Assembly: GCF_017094525.1 (NCBI RefSeq)
Contig: NZ_CP064788.1
Location: 1,721,030 to 1,785,029, forward strand
From: Halapricum desulfuricans
GTDB taxonomy: Archaea > Halobacteriota > Halobacteria > Halobacteriales > Haloarculaceae
Direction of reading: 5' to 3'
DNA length: 64,000 nt
Shown here: positions 1-8,574 of the stretch, in pieces
Numbering within the stretch: position 1 is the first letter of the stretch
How the letters are laid out: the number at the start of each line of letters is the position of its first letter
Translations under genes and position numbers: made by a program
Notes under the pieces: model-generated
The model's input: only the letters and a program-made list of their open reading frames with translations
Told to the model about the DNA's origin: nothing
The model's database searches: none

Positions 1-680
1 CCGACCGCGACGACGTAGGTGACGAGCGCGACCTGCCCCGAGTACAGCGCCTGCTGGATCTGTGCCGTGGCCGTTTCCAGCAGCTCGTCGATGCCCAGCC
101 CCTTGTAGAGCAGAAACGTGCCGAAGACGGCCGCGATCGCACCAAACGCGACGGTGACGCTCCCGACGAGCAACAGGACCGGGAAGACGATCAGCGCCGC
201 CCCGACCGGAACGAACACCGTCTCGCGGAGCTCCTCGTCGCCGAGCAGCTGCTTGAGCAGGTAGTAGGTCGATTCGATGTCCCGGGCCTGCCGGACGACG
301 ACCCGGTCGATGGCGTCGACGGTGATCCGGCTCTCGATGATCGGTGCCAGCCGCTCGTCTTCCGCGCTGTCGACGACCACGACGGCCGATTCCGGGTCGT
401 ACGCCTCGACGAGCTGGTCGGTCTGCCGGGCGACGGCGCGGTCGATGCTCACCGGATCGCCGACGCCCGAGAGCACCGCAACGACCGCGTCGTCGCCGCT
501 GTCTTCGAGGTCGCGAGCGACCCGTAGCGACTCCAGCAGGCAGTTCACCTGACTGTCCTCCGGGTCTTTGATACCGAAGTCGGTGACGAGCGACTCGACG
601 GCCTCCCACCCGACGACGGGAGCCTCGGCGTCGCCCGTGACCGCACCGCCCCGATCGATGCAGACGACCAGCGTTGTCAC
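1..680 (-). CDS. DUF373 family membrane protein (3' end outside the window)
   Basis: The visible part encodes about 226 residues of the DUF373 (COG2237) family, found across archaea and without a known biochemical role. It begins at a GTG codon as VTTLVVCIDR, the family's conserved start, followed by a soluble alpha/beta domain to about residue 160 and then hydrophobic segments (VFVPVGAALIVFPVLLLVGS and later stretches), which indicate a multi-pass membrane C terminus. The gene runs off the left edge, so its length is unknown. A TATA-like TTTTTATA lies about 20-27 bases before the GTG and supports a leaderless transcript with this start. The family call is firm and the function is unknown. 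Confidence 0.8.
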   Translation of the reverse strand, partial: MTTLVVCIDRGGAVTGDAEAPVVGWEAVESLVTDFGIKDPEDSQVNCLLESLRVARDLEDSGDDAVVAVLSGVGDPVSIDRAVARQTDQLVEAYDPESAVVVVDSAEDERLAPIIESRITVDAIDRVVVRQARDIESTYYLLKQLLGDEELRETVFVPVGAALIVFPVLLLVGSVTVAFGAIAAVFGTFLLYKGLGIDELLETATAQIQQALYSGQVALVTYVVAV

Positions 681-696
681 AGGCGAGAGCAAACGT

Positions 697-709
697 CGAG
701 CCTATAAAA
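697..709 (-). promoter_or_regulatory. TATA-like promoter of the DUF373 gene
   Basis: On the minus strand this reads GGTTTTTATAGG and ends about 17 bases before the GTG start. The spacing fits a haloarchaeal leaderless promoter. This is inferred from spacing and AT content only. Confidence 0.5.
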
Positions 710-754
710 ACCTTCGACACTCCGTTCACACCGCGACGACAGAATAGCGCTCGA

Positions 755-1645
755 TTACAGCAGCCCCGTCTTCTGGAGCTTCATGAGATCCTCGGTTTCG
801 AGGGTCTCGCCGTCCTTGAACTTCTGGTAGATCTCCTCGGCCTCCTCGCGGGCGGCCTCCTGTTTCTGCTCGCGCTCCTGGCGCTCTTCCTCTTCCTCTT
901 TCTTGTCCAGCTCGCGCAGTCGCTTCTGGACGCGCACGAAGTCCTCGTGGTGCTGGTCGGCCGCTTCCTGAGCCTCGACGAACTTCTCGTGCATCTCGTC
1001 GGCCTCGTCACGGATGTCGTCGGCCTCGCGATAGGCCTCGATCATCTCGTTGTGATGTTTCTGGGCCTCGTCAGCCAGTTCCGTGACCTTCTGGTGATGG
1101 CGGGACGCCTCCGAGCGGATCTCTTCGGCCTCTTCTTTGAGCTCGTCGACGTCGTCAGTCTGCTCGAGTTTCTCCTTTCGCTCCTGGAGCTTCTCGCGCT
1201 TGGCCTCGATCTTCTCGATCAGTTCGCGCTCTTCCTCGGTCCCGAGGACTTCCGTCTGCTGTTTGAACTCCAGGTCCTCGATCTCGTCTTCGAGCTGCTC
1301 GATGCTCTTGCCCTCGTTGAGCTCGAGGTCGTTTTTCTTCTGCTCGACCTCCTCGAACAGCTCGTTGGCCTCCGCGTTGAGCTCGTTGCGCTTCTCCTTG
1401 TGTTCCTGAACCTGCTCGTTGAGCTCGTCGCGCTTCTCGCGGTGCTCCTGTGCCTCATTGACCTTCTCGCGAGTCTTCGCGTTCAGGTCGTCGCGCTCGG
1501 ATGCACGTTCAGAAGCGAGTTGATTGAGTTCGTTTCGTCGATCCCGAAGTTTGCCAGCGAGCTTGATGAGCTCGCCTTTGGACTTCGTTTCGAGTTCTTC
1601 GTCTGTTACCGATACGTTCTTGGATTCGTCTATCGAGTCTGCCAT
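755..1645 (-). CDS. Coiled-coil protein (COG1340-like)
   Basis: This 296-residue protein is almost entirely charged heptad-like helix, rich in Glu, Lys, Arg and Gln from about residue 15 to 275. It has no membrane segment or signal peptide. It resembles the COG1340 archaeal coiled-coil family, whose function is not established. The C terminus (ETEDLMKLQKTGLL) is a short conserved-looking tail after the coil. A likely TATA (CTTTAATAG on the minus strand) is about 160 bases upstream, so the transcript may have an unusually long leader. It is a cytoplasmic structural or scaffolding protein by inference; no enzyme motif is visible. Confidence 0.75.
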   Translation of the reverse strand: MADSIDESKNVSVTDEELETKSKGELIKLAGKLRDRRNELNQLASERASERDDLNAKTREKVNEAQEHREKRDELNEQVQEHKEKRNELNAEANELFEEVEQKKNDLELNEGKSIEQLEDEIEDLEFKQQTEVLGTEEERELIEKIEAKREKLQERKEKLEQTDDVDELKEEAEEIRSEASRHHQKVTELADEAQKHHNEMIEAYREADDIRDEADEMHEKFVEAQEAADQHHEDFVRVQKRLRELDKKEEEEERQEREQKQEAAREEAEEIYQKFKDGETLETEDLMKLQKTGLL

Positions 1646-1972
1646 GGTTTGAAACCCTCCGATGCCATTCCGCTCCCGTGTGTGACAGAGATGCCGCTAG
1701 AAACCGGCTGTCGCCTGATAATGAGGTTCCCTGTCATGTTGGGCGTCGCACGATGCTGCCGAACGCCAGGAGCGTTCTGGTACTTCCCTCTACAACTTTC
1801 CGCTATTAAAGTATTCCGGTCGAGGGGGTCATTGTTTCTCTCTCTCATGGGGGTAGACCGCAAGACGGGAATCCATCATCGTCGTTCCTGTCGTTCGGGT
1901 GACGATCGCCGAGACCGGGCGTTCATGATACAGGTGGTCACACCATTTCGGGATGTTGTCGCTGACAATATC
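1646..1972. other. Intergenic stretch upstream of the coiled-coil gene
   Basis: No credible gene is seen in these 327 bases on either strand. The only feature is a TATA-like CTTTAATAG on the minus strand near 1804-1812, which would give the coiled-coil gene a 5' leader of more than 100 bases. The palindromic element at 1973-2047 follows. Confidence 0.5.
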
Positions 1973-2047
1973 AGGCGACCGTCGTGCCGATTTACCGGTG
2001 CGACCGCAGAATGCGGTCGACCCGGAAGGGGCGTGCAACGGTCGCTA
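1973..2047. repeat. Nested palindromic element P1, copy C
   Basis: This 75-base element has imperfect outer arms (GGCGACCGTCGTGCC against GCGTGCAACGGTCGC) and an inner palindrome GCGACCGCAGAATGCGGTCG. It matches the elements at 15743-15822 and 17043-17119, including the shared internal GATTTACCGG and CCGGAAGGG. Its right end meets the TGA stop of the mevalonate pathway gene with no gap, reading TGATAGCGACC on the minus strand. It could serve as that gene's transcription terminator. Confidence 0.85.
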
Positions 2048-3013
2048 TCAGAACAGAGCCTGATCGTCTTCGAGGACCTCGGCCGGCCCGCCGACCGTCC
2101 AGTGGCGCGTTTCGATCCCGAGATCCGTGATCGTCTCGACGACTTCCTCGACGTGTTCCCCGGTCGTGTTCACGTAGACGCTCGCGCCCGTGTCCCCCGA
2201 GAAGTAGGCCTCGATGCCCTCAGATCGGAGCTGGCGGACGGCGTTGAAGATCTCGATCGTCCTCGGCTGCCAGTAGACCCACGCCGACGGCCCGGTTATC
2301 GTCGTCGCCGCCAGCGAGAGGGTATCGCGCTCGGCCAGTTCGAACGCACGCCCGAAGTCGGCCGCCCGGAGCGCGTCGCGCATCTCGTCCATCTGCTCGT
2401 GAATGTGGGCCATCCGGGCGTCGAACATGTGGCTCTCTGTCGCCTCGGCGTGTGCGGTCTCGGTCTCCTTGTAGGTCGGAACGAGCGCCGCGACGACGTG
2501 CAACTCCGCGTCGAGGTCAGTCTCGAGACGCTCAGCGCGACAGTCCTCGTCGTTCTTGCCCGAGTAGAGCACGGAGAAGCCGCCCGTGACCGCCCGCGCT
2601 GCCGACGCCGAGCCGCGACGGGCGATCGTCGAGACTTCGGGACGGGTCAACTCGAGTCCGGCGGCGTCGGCGGCGGCCATCGCCAGCGCGGCGAATCCCG
2701 ACGACGACGACCCGAACCCGACGTTCGTCGGGAAGGAGTTCTCGCTCTCGACGCGGGCCGGACGGTCGATGTCCGCGAGCTCTCTGACGCGATCGAGCAC
2801 CGACTCGATGCGCTCGGCTCCGCGGCCGGTGACCGTCTCGCCGTCGACGACGTACGTCTCCTCGTCGGCCTCGAAGGAGACGGTCGTCTTCGTGTGGCTG
2901 GGGGCCGTGCAGACGCTGATGCTGTCGTGATACGGGTAGCGCAACTCCGGATCGCGCATCCCGTGATACTTGACCAGCCCCTGGATCGGGTGGGCCTTCG
3001 CAGTCGCGTGCAT
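2048..3013 (-). CDS. mvaD: Phosphomevalonate decarboxylase (GHMP family)
   Basis: This 321-residue GHMP-superfamily protein resembles diphosphomevalonate decarboxylase. In haloarchaea the orthologue acts on phosphomevalonate and yields isopentenyl phosphate for the lipid precursor pathway. The GHMP phosphate-binding loop is seen as NVGFGSSSSGFAALA, and the C-terminal SGDTGASVY motif lies in the usual place. The start MHATAKAHPIQGLVKYHGM is preferred over a longer in-frame start eight codons upstream because family members begin at this HPIQG-VKYHG block. The family call is firm. Substrate choice is inferred from haloarchaeal relatives. Confidence 0.85.
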   Translation of the reverse strand: MHATAKAHPIQGLVKYHGMRDPELRYPYHDSISVCTAPSHTKTTVSFEADEETYVVDGETVTGRGAERIESVLDRVRELADIDRPARVESENSFPTNVGFGSSSSGFAALAMAAADAAGLELTRPEVSTIARRGSASAARAVTGGFSVLYSGKNDEDCRAERLETDLDAELHVVAALVPTYKETETAHAEATESHMFDARMAHIHEQMDEMRDALRAADFGRAFELAERDTLSLAATTITGPSAWVYWQPRTIEIFNAVRQLRSEGIEAYFSGDTGASVYVNTTGEHVEEVVETITDLGIETRHWTVGGPAEVLEDDQALF

Positions 3014-3071
3014 ACCCGTGGGTCCGGCCCGGCGCACTTATCGGTGCCGTCTCGACCGCGAGAAACCGGCG

Positions 3072-3584
3072 TTATTCGCCGCTGAAATCCCTGCGTCGAC
3101 CCTTGGGGATCTGTGAACGCAACTCGCCGTGGACGTACAGCCCGACGCCGATCGGCTCGGGGCCGCCGGCGATGTCGTGGGTCACGATCAGATAGCCCCA
3201 GTCGCCGTCCCACGCCAGTCGCTGGTCCTCGCCGGCCAGGAACCGCTCGGCCGCCGCCCGGTCGAGGCGGACGACGTTCCGGTCCGCCCGGGAGCCGAAC
3301 CGCTGGACGGCTTCGGTCGTCGGCTTCCAGTGTTCCTGACGCGTGCGCATGAACGACAGCCCGAGCGCCTCGATGTCGACCGGCGATTCCAGTTCGCCGG
3401 CAAACGCCCAGATCTTGCCGTTGCCCCGCTCCCAGAACGTGTACGCCTCGAAGGTTTCGGACGGCACGCCGAACCGCTCGGTCCAGAACGCCAGAATCTC
3501 CTCGCGGGTCGGTCGCCCCTCGATTTCGCGTTCGCCGTCGGTCGCCGGGAGTCGGTCGAAGCGATGGCTGACGTTCTCGCTCAT
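3072..3584 (-). CDS. PUA-like RNA-binding partner of the RsmB/NOP methylase
   Basis: This 170-residue protein starts as MSENVSHRFDRLPATDGERE and ends in a compact domain with GDWGYLIVTHDIAGGPEPIGVG, which looks like the PUA-type fold found C-terminal to NOL1/NOP2 methylases in other organisms. Its ATG overlaps the TGA of the upstream methylase (ATGA), so the two are translationally coupled. In haloarchaea this domain is often a separate gene after the methylase, and it probably supplies RNA binding. A longer upstream in-frame start is possible but would run through the methylase gene. Confidence 0.6.
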   Translation of the reverse strand: MSENVSHRFDRLPATDGEREIEGRPTREEILAFWTERFGVPSETFEAYTFWERGNGKIWAFAGELESPVDIEALGLSFMRTRQEHWKPTTEAVQRFGSRADRNVVRLDRAAAERFLAGEDQRLAWDGDWGYLIVTHDIAGGPEPIGVGLYVHGELRSQIPKGRRRDFSGE

Positions 3585-4489
3585 CCCGTCACCTCCAGTT
3601 TCGCGACGAAGAACCCGCCCGTATCGTTGTGATGCGGGTAGATCCGCTTGGCGCGCTCGACCTGCGGATCGAAGGTCTCGCCGTCCCACTCGGTCACGCC
3701 GTCCCGGTATGCGAGCGGCAACTCGAAATTGAGGAGCCGACAGTCCTCGGCCTCGAGGACGTGATCGAGGACGCCCTCGTTCTCCTCGGGGGCGAACGTA
3801 CACGTCGAGTAGACGATCGTTCCGCCCTCGCGGGTGGCCTGAATCGCACGCGTGAGGATACCCTTCTGGACGCCGGCGATCCCCTCGACGTGGCCCAGCG
3901 ACCACTCCTCAAGCGTGTCGGGGTTCTTGCGGATCGTCCCCTCGCAGGAGCAGGGCACGTCAACCAGCGCCCGGTCGTACAGCTCCCCGCCGAACGGTTT
4001 CAGCGAGTGGTTGCGCGCGTCCTCGTTGGTGACGGCGACGTTCGTCACGCCCAGCCGTTCGGTGTTCGAGCGCAGCGCCGACAGCCGGCCCATGTTGTTG
4101 TCGGTCGCGACGACGAGCCCGCGATCGTCCATCAGCGCCGCCAGCTGGGTGGTCTTGCTGCCCGGCGCGGCGGTCGCGTCCCAGACTCGCTCGCCGGGCT
4201 GTGGGTCGAGCACCGTCGCCGGGACGGCCGAGACCTCCTCCTGACCGTGGATCCAGCCGTGGGAGTACGGCCAGTTCGCGCCGGGCTGGTCCTCGGGCAA
4301 CCGGAAGAGCCCGGGATGCCACTCGACTGGATCGAGTTCGATGCCGGCCTCCTGCAGTCCCCGTCTCGCCCGCTCGATCGTCGTCTTGATCGTGTTGACA
4401 CGGACGACAGGGGGGAGCGGTCGACGGCAGGCCGAGCGGAAGGCCTCGAAGTCGTCGACGATCGGCTCGTAGCGCGACAGCGCGTCCAT
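3581..4489 (-). CDS. RsmB/NOP family RNA (cytosine-C5) methyltransferase
   Basis: This 302-residue class I SAM-dependent enzyme methylates cytosine C5 in tRNA or rRNA. The SAM-binding motif is DATAAPGSKTTQLAALM near residue 106. The two family cysteines are present in VDVPCSCEGT and in STCTF, where the latter is the catalytic nucleophile and the former helps release product. The N-terminal RNA-binding part PPVVRVNTIKT is also typical. It lacks a C-terminal PUA domain, which appears to be encoded by the overlapping downstream gene. The RNA target cannot be told from sequence. Confidence 0.88.
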   Translation of the reverse strand: MDALSRYEPIVDDFEAFRSACRRPLPPVVRVNTIKTTIERARRGLQEAGIELDPVEWHPGLFRLPEDQPGANWPYSHGWIHGQEEVSAVPATVLDPQPGERVWDATAAPGSKTTQLAALMDDRGLVVATDNNMGRLSALRSNTERLGVTNVAVTNEDARNHSLKPFGGELYDRALVDVPCSCEGTIRKNPDTLEEWSLGHVEGIAGVQKGILTRAIQATREGGTIVYSTCTFAPEENEGVLDHVLEAEDCRLLNFELPLAYRDGVTEWDGETFDPQVERAKRIYPHHNDTGGFFVAKLEVTG

Positions 4490-4572
4490 CGACCGTTCAT
4501 TCGAGAGGTCGGGGCTTGTGGGTTTCGAAGGATTCCGGCACCGTTATTTCACAGTCGAATCTGACGCTCGAT

Positions 4573-5295
4573 ATGGGTCGCGCAGGTCCGCCACAGAAGG
4601 GGGTCGTCAGATCGATCGGCGTCGGCGTGGGACTGACCGTACTGGGGATCGTCGGGACGTTCGCCGGGGGAATCGTCGCCGGAATCCTGCTCGTTCTCGG
4701 TGGGGGGTCGCTCCCGGAACCTGTCGCAGGCGCGTTCGTCCTCGGCGTCGTCGAGGCGACGTATCTCGTGATCGGTGTCGCGTACGTCAGCAGAACACGG
4801 ATCGCGGTGCCCTGGGACCGCCCCACAGACGAGGGGCTTCGGTGGGCTGTGTGGGGGTCGCTCGCAGCTGTCGCGCTCGCAGCTGTCGTCTTTCTGGGGA
4901 TCGACGCCGCCGGGCTGTCGCTGGAGACGCGACTCGAAGCGGAGACGGCCGACATCTCAGTCCTCCAGTTCCTGTCGATTCTCGCCGCGTTCGCCGTCGT
5001 CGCGGTCAGCGAGGAGTACCTGTTCCGCGGCGCCATCCAGCGACGGCTCGAACTGGGACTGGGCGAGTGGGGCGGTCTCGCGGTCGCCAGTCTCCTGTTC
5101 GGGAGTATTCACGTGTTCAACTACGACGGCGAGGCCGCGGCCCTCCTGCTGGCGGTGCTCGCGCTGTCGCTTGTGGGCGCGGTCGTGGGCTACGCCTATC
5201 AGCGGACCGAGAACCTGACCGTTCCCGTCCTGATCCACTACACCTACAACGTGACTGTCTTTCTCTTGGCGACGCTGGGGTTCCGACTGGTCTGA
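4573..5295 (+). CDS. CPBP family intramembrane metalloprotease
   Basis: This 240-residue membrane protein of the Abi/CPBP family (Rce1-like glutamic proteases) has the paired-Glu motif EEYLFRG at residues 147-153. His-containing helices follow at GSIHVFN and HYTYN. At least six hydrophobic segments are visible. The start MGRAGPPQKG is chosen because the 19 codons before it are not hydrophobic or conserved-looking. Members cut prenylated or peptide substrates or confer bacteriocin immunity, and no substrate can be assigned here. It converges with the downstream carotenoid-type gene. Confidence 0.8.
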   Translation: MGRAGPPQKGVVRSIGVGVGLTVLGIVGTFAGGIVAGILLVLGGGSLPEPVAGAFVLGVVEATYLVIGVAYVSRTRIAVPWDRPTDEGLRWAVWGSLAAVALAAVVFLGIDAAGLSLETRLEAETADISVLQFLSILAAFAVVAVSEEYLFRGAIQRRLELGLGEWGGLAVASLLFGSIHVFNYDGEAAALLLAVLALSLVGAVVGYAYQRTENLTVPVLIHYTYNVTVFLLATLGFRLV

Positions 5296-5317
5296 GGGAG
5301 AGGCTGAGTACGATCGA

Positions 5318-5788
5318 CTACAGGAACGGGACAGTGACGGCCGCCGTGAGGAAACTGATGAACAGCCAGCCGAGGTAGTTCCACCACGGGACGCCGCGGT
5401 AGCGCGGGCCGGAGAGGTCGTCGGTGTACGTCCAGTGACCGTCGTCGACGCCCCGGTGGTCAGTCAGCACGTCGTAGGCGGTGGCAACGACAGCGGTTGC
5501 GACGACTGCTGTCCACCCGTCTGTCACGAGGAGTGCGAGCTGGAAGGCGAGATAGATGACTACCGTCCAGCCGAACAGCACATAGAGCGGGACGCCGCCG
5601 ACTTTCGGATCGACGTGATGCTCGAGCCAGCCGAGAGCGACGACGAGCGTTTCGGCGACGAACGCGATCGCCGCGCCACCCCCGAACAGCGCGATCGTCG
5701 CAGCGACGGGCCACGTGACAATTGCGTGGGCAAGCCCGAGGAGACCCAGTCCAACGGTCGAGAGAGCGAAAACACGACGACTCACCAT
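5318..5788 (-). CDS. Carotenoid biosynthesis family (DUF422/CruF-like) membrane protein, short form
   Basis: This 156-residue protein has four or so membrane segments and ends with GPRYRGVPWWNYLGWLFISF. That is the hallmark end of the DUF422 family, which includes CruF, the bisanhydrobacterioruberin hydratase. It is much shorter than true CruF (roughly 280 residues or more) and is not next to other carotenoid genes, so it is better seen as a short paralogue of unknown reaction. The start MVSRRVFALSTVG is taken as the first Met before a membrane helix. Confidence 0.6.
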   Translation of the reverse strand: MVSRRVFALSTVGLGLLGLAHAIVTWPVAATIALFGGGAAIAFVAETLVVALGWLEHHVDPKVGGVPLYVLFGWTVVIYLAFQLALLVTDGWTAVVATAVVATAYDVLTDHRGVDDGHWTYTDDLSGPRYRGVPWWNYLGWLFISFLTAAVTVPFL

Positions 5789-5888
5789 GGGAAGCGTCGG
5801 GTGAGCGAAAGCAAAAAGGATTGCTGACAGAGCAACGTACCTGTCACTCGGGCCAAACGGTATGTCGGTGCCCGACGTTGCATCACAC

Positions 5889-6626
5889 ATGGCACATATC
5901 AGCGTCCACCGCGAGGACATCGCGCTCGAGGAACCGGTGCTGGTCGAAGGGTTACCCGGGCTCGGACTCGTGGGCAAGATCGCGGCCGATCACCTCGTCG
6001 AGAGCTACGACATGGCCCACTACGCGTCCGTTCACTGTGACGGGCTTCCAGAGGTCGCCATCTACGACGCGGACGGCCACGGGGTCGAGCCGCCGGTACG
6101 GATTCACGCCGACGAGGAGCGGAACCTGCTGGTCCTGCAGAGCGATATCCCGATCTCGCCGTCGGCCGCGAAGGAGTTCGCCACCTGCGTGACGGGGTGG
6201 CTCGACGACCGGAACGCGTTCCCGCTGTACGTCTCCGGCATGCAGCGCTCGGACGAGCAGACGACGGACATTTTCGGACTCGCTGTCGCGGGCGCGGGCG
6301 AGCAACTGGAGGGGCTCGACGTCTCGACGCCTGACGAACGCGGCGTCGTCAGCGGCCCGACCGGCGCGCTCGTCTATCACGCCGAACGCGCGGGACTGGA
6401 CGCGCTCGGGTTCGTCGTCGAGGCGTCGCCGCAGTTCCCGGATCCGGCGGCGGCCAGGGCCCTGCTCGATACCGTCGTCGAGCCGGTCGCGGACGTCGAA
6501 ATCGAGACGGAGACGCTGGTCGAGAAGGCACAGGAGATCAGCGAGGCCAAGGAACGTCTCGCCCAGCGGATGCAACAGGCCGAAGACGAGAGTTCGCAGG
6601 CCCAGCCGGTCGGGATGTATCAGTGA
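5889..6626 (+). CDS. PAC2 family (proteasome assembly chaperone-like) protein
   Basis: This 245-residue protein belongs to the archaeal PAC2/COG2047 family, related to eukaryotic proteasome assembly chaperone 2. The conserved turn LVEGLPGLGLVGKIAADHLV sits near residue 20, and GVVSGPTGALVYHAERAGLD marks the second half. The last 40 residues form a charged helix (KAQEISEAKERLAQRMQQAE). The start MAHISVHRED is preferred because it begins the family domain directly. A role in proteasome assembly is an inference from homology and is not demonstrated for haloarchaeal members. Confidence 0.8.
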   Translation: MAHISVHREDIALEEPVLVEGLPGLGLVGKIAADHLVESYDMAHYASVHCDGLPEVAIYDADGHGVEPPVRIHADEERNLLVLQSDIPISPSAAKEFATCVTGWLDDRNAFPLYVSGMQRSDEQTTDIFGLAVAGAGEQLEGLDVSTPDERGVVSGPTGALVYHAERAGLDALGFVVEASPQFPDPAAARALLDTVVEPVADVEIETETLVEKAQEISEAKERLAQRMQQAEDESSQAQPVGMYQ

Positions 6627-6650
6627 CGATACGCGCCAGACGACACCGCC

Positions 6651-8339
6651 CTACGCCGACGGCGCCGGCACGAGCGGGCTGGATTCGAGTTCTTCGAGGA
6701 TCGCCTCGCGGTCGCGCTCGACGGAATCGACCGGCTTGATGTCGAACTCCTCGACGAGCAGGTCGACGACGTTCGCCGAGAGGAACGCCGGCAGCGTCGG
6801 GCCCAGACGGATTCCCTTGACGCCCTGACTGAGCAGCGCGAGCAGGACCGTCACGGCCTTCTGCTCGTACCACGCGATGTCGTAGGCGATCGGCAGGTCG
6901 TTGACGTCCTCGACGTCAAGCGCCGCCTGCAGTTCCATCGCGATCTTCAAAAGCGAGTACGAGTCGTTGCACTGGCCGGCGTCGAGCACGCGCGGGATCC
7001 CACCGATGTTACCCAGATCGAGCTTGTTGTAGCGGTACTTCGCACAGCCGGCAGTGAGGATGATCACGTCCTCGGGCAGGGACTCGGCCATCTCGGTGTA
7101 GTAGTCCCGATCGGGGTGGCGGCCGTCACAGCCGCCCATGACGACGAACCCGCGGATGTCGCCGGCCTGGATGGCCTCGATGATATCGTCGGCCCGCTCG
7201 AGGACGGCGTTGTGCGCGAACCCGTTGGGAACCGTTCCGGATTCGATCTCCTCGGGCGGTTCGGTCTCCTTGGCGTGTTCGATGAGCGCCGAGAAGTCCT
7301 TGGGCTCGCCGTCCGTGCGGTCATCGACGTGGGGCAGGCCGGGGAACCGGACGACACCGGTCGTGTAGGTCCGACCGGCGTAGGAGTCGTTTGGCGGGAC
7401 CAGGCAGTTGGTCGTCATCAGCACGGGGCCGTTGAACGCCTCGAACTCCTCGTGTTGCTGCCACCAGGCGTTGCCGTAGTTGCCGACGAAGTGGTCGTAC
7501 TCCTCGAAGGCAGGGTAGGCGTGTGCGGGCAGCATCTCGCCGTGCGTGTAGACGTCGACGCCCTCGCCTTCGGTCTGCTCGAGCAGTTCTTCGAGGTCTT
7601 TCAGGTCGTGGCCGCTGACCAGGATCCCCGGCCGATCGCGGGTACCGATATCGACTTCGGTCGGTTCGGGATGGCCGTAGGTGCTGGTGTGTGCGGAATC
7701 GAGCGTCTCCATGACCTCGACGCCGACCTCGCCGCACTCGAGCACCAGCCCGACCAGATCGTCGACATCCAGTTCGTCTTCGAGTGTCGCGGCGAGTCCA
7801 CGCTGGACGAACTCGAAGACCTCGTCTCTCTGTTCGCCCAGCACGTAGGCGTGGTCGGCGTAGGCGGCGATGCCCTTAATCCCGTAGGTCAGCAACTCCC
7901 GGAGCGACTGGACGTCCTCGCTTTCGGTCGTCTGGACGCCGACTTCGGGGGCCTTCCGGTAGAAGGCCGCGCTGTCGTCCGCCTCCCAGGTCGCGGCGTC
8001 CGGCAACGCCTCGTCGGCAATCGGGCCGACCTCGCGCTCGTAGCGCTCGCGGAGGTCTCGGCGGAGTTCGAACCCCTCGCGGATCTGCCCTTCGAACCAC
8101 TCGGGGTCGAAGTTGACGTTCGTGATCGTCGAGAACAGCCCCTCGACGACGAACACGCGGACGTCCTCGTCGACGATGCCTTCCGTGCGGGCCCGCTCGG
8201 CCAGATACGCGAGTCCTTTCAGCTCCCAGACGAACAGATCCTGGATGTTCGACGTCTCGGCGTCCTTCCCGCAGACGCCGGTTTCCGTACACGCCTCGTT
8301 GTCGACCGTCTCCTGACACTGATCACAGTACATACTCAT
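6651..8339 (-). CDS. hcp: Hydroxylamine reductase / hybrid-cluster protein
   Basis: This 562-residue hybrid-cluster protein carries the N-terminal [4Fe-4S] ligands C5, C8, C17 and C23 (MYCDQCQE, CTETGVC) and further cysteines in MTTNCLVPP, MGGCDGRHPD, TAGCAKYRYN and DAGQCNDSYS, where the hybrid Fe-S-O cluster is bound. Hcp reduces hydroxylamine in vitro and is thought to detoxify nitric oxide in cells. The gene stands alone, with no visible Hcr reductase next to it, so its electron donor must be encoded elsewhere. A perfect inverted repeat lies about 105 bases upstream and may mediate control. Confidence 0.93.
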   Translation of the reverse strand: MSMYCDQCQETVDNEACTETGVCGKDAETSNIQDLFVWELKGLAYLAERARTEGIVDEDVRVFVVEGLFSTITNVNFDPEWFEGQIREGFELRRDLRERYEREVGPIADEALPDAATWEADDSAAFYRKAPEVGVQTTESEDVQSLRELLTYGIKGIAAYADHAYVLGEQRDEVFEFVQRGLAATLEDELDVDDLVGLVLECGEVGVEVMETLDSAHTSTYGHPEPTEVDIGTRDRPGILVSGHDLKDLEELLEQTEGEGVDVYTHGEMLPAHAYPAFEEYDHFVGNYGNAWWQQHEEFEAFNGPVLMTTNCLVPPNDSYAGRTYTTGVVRFPGLPHVDDRTDGEPKDFSALIEHAKETEPPEEIESGTVPNGFAHNAVLERADDIIEAIQAGDIRGFVVMGGCDGRHPDRDYYTEMAESLPEDVIILTAGCAKYRYNKLDLGNIGGIPRVLDAGQCNDSYSLLKIAMELQAALDVEDVNDLPIAYDIAWYEQKAVTVLLALLSQGVKGIRLGPTLPAFLSANVVDLLVEEFDIKPVDSVERDREAILEELESSPLVPAPSA

Positions 8340-8444
8340 GGGGAATCACCCGATGCGAGGACACGCGGTCCGGCCAGCGTGCCGAATCGATCTCGTGTCC
8401 CCGGCATACCTGATCCGATGGCCGCCATCCACACGTATCTCTTC

Positions 8445-8458
8445 CCGAACTTGTTCGG
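8445..8458. promoter_or_regulatory. Candidate operator CCGAACTTGTTCGG upstream of hcp
   Basis: This is a perfect six-base inverted repeat with a two-base spacer, flanked by a second pair of arms, GTATC at 8435 and GATAC at 8458. It lies between hcp and a TATA-like TCTATAACG on the minus strand near 8487. The CGAAC/GTTCG half-sites resemble those reported for the haloarchaeal regulator NarO, but with a spacer of two instead of four bases, so the match is only partial. Confidence 0.4.
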
Positions 8459-8574
8459 ATACCGATATTTCTTCCCGGTCGTTCGTTATAGATGTCCCGA
8501 ATAGTCAATCAAAATGATATTGGTTTCGATATATCGCCGGAACAGTTTACTCGGCGTGGGTTCATTTAGTTCGC

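Noticed and set aside
674-3085. 803-codon open frame on the plus strand
   Set aside because: It runs antisense to the coiled-coil and phosphomevalonate decarboxylase genes, is Leu/Val/Arg-rich in the manner of complementary GC-rich coding DNA, and matches no family.
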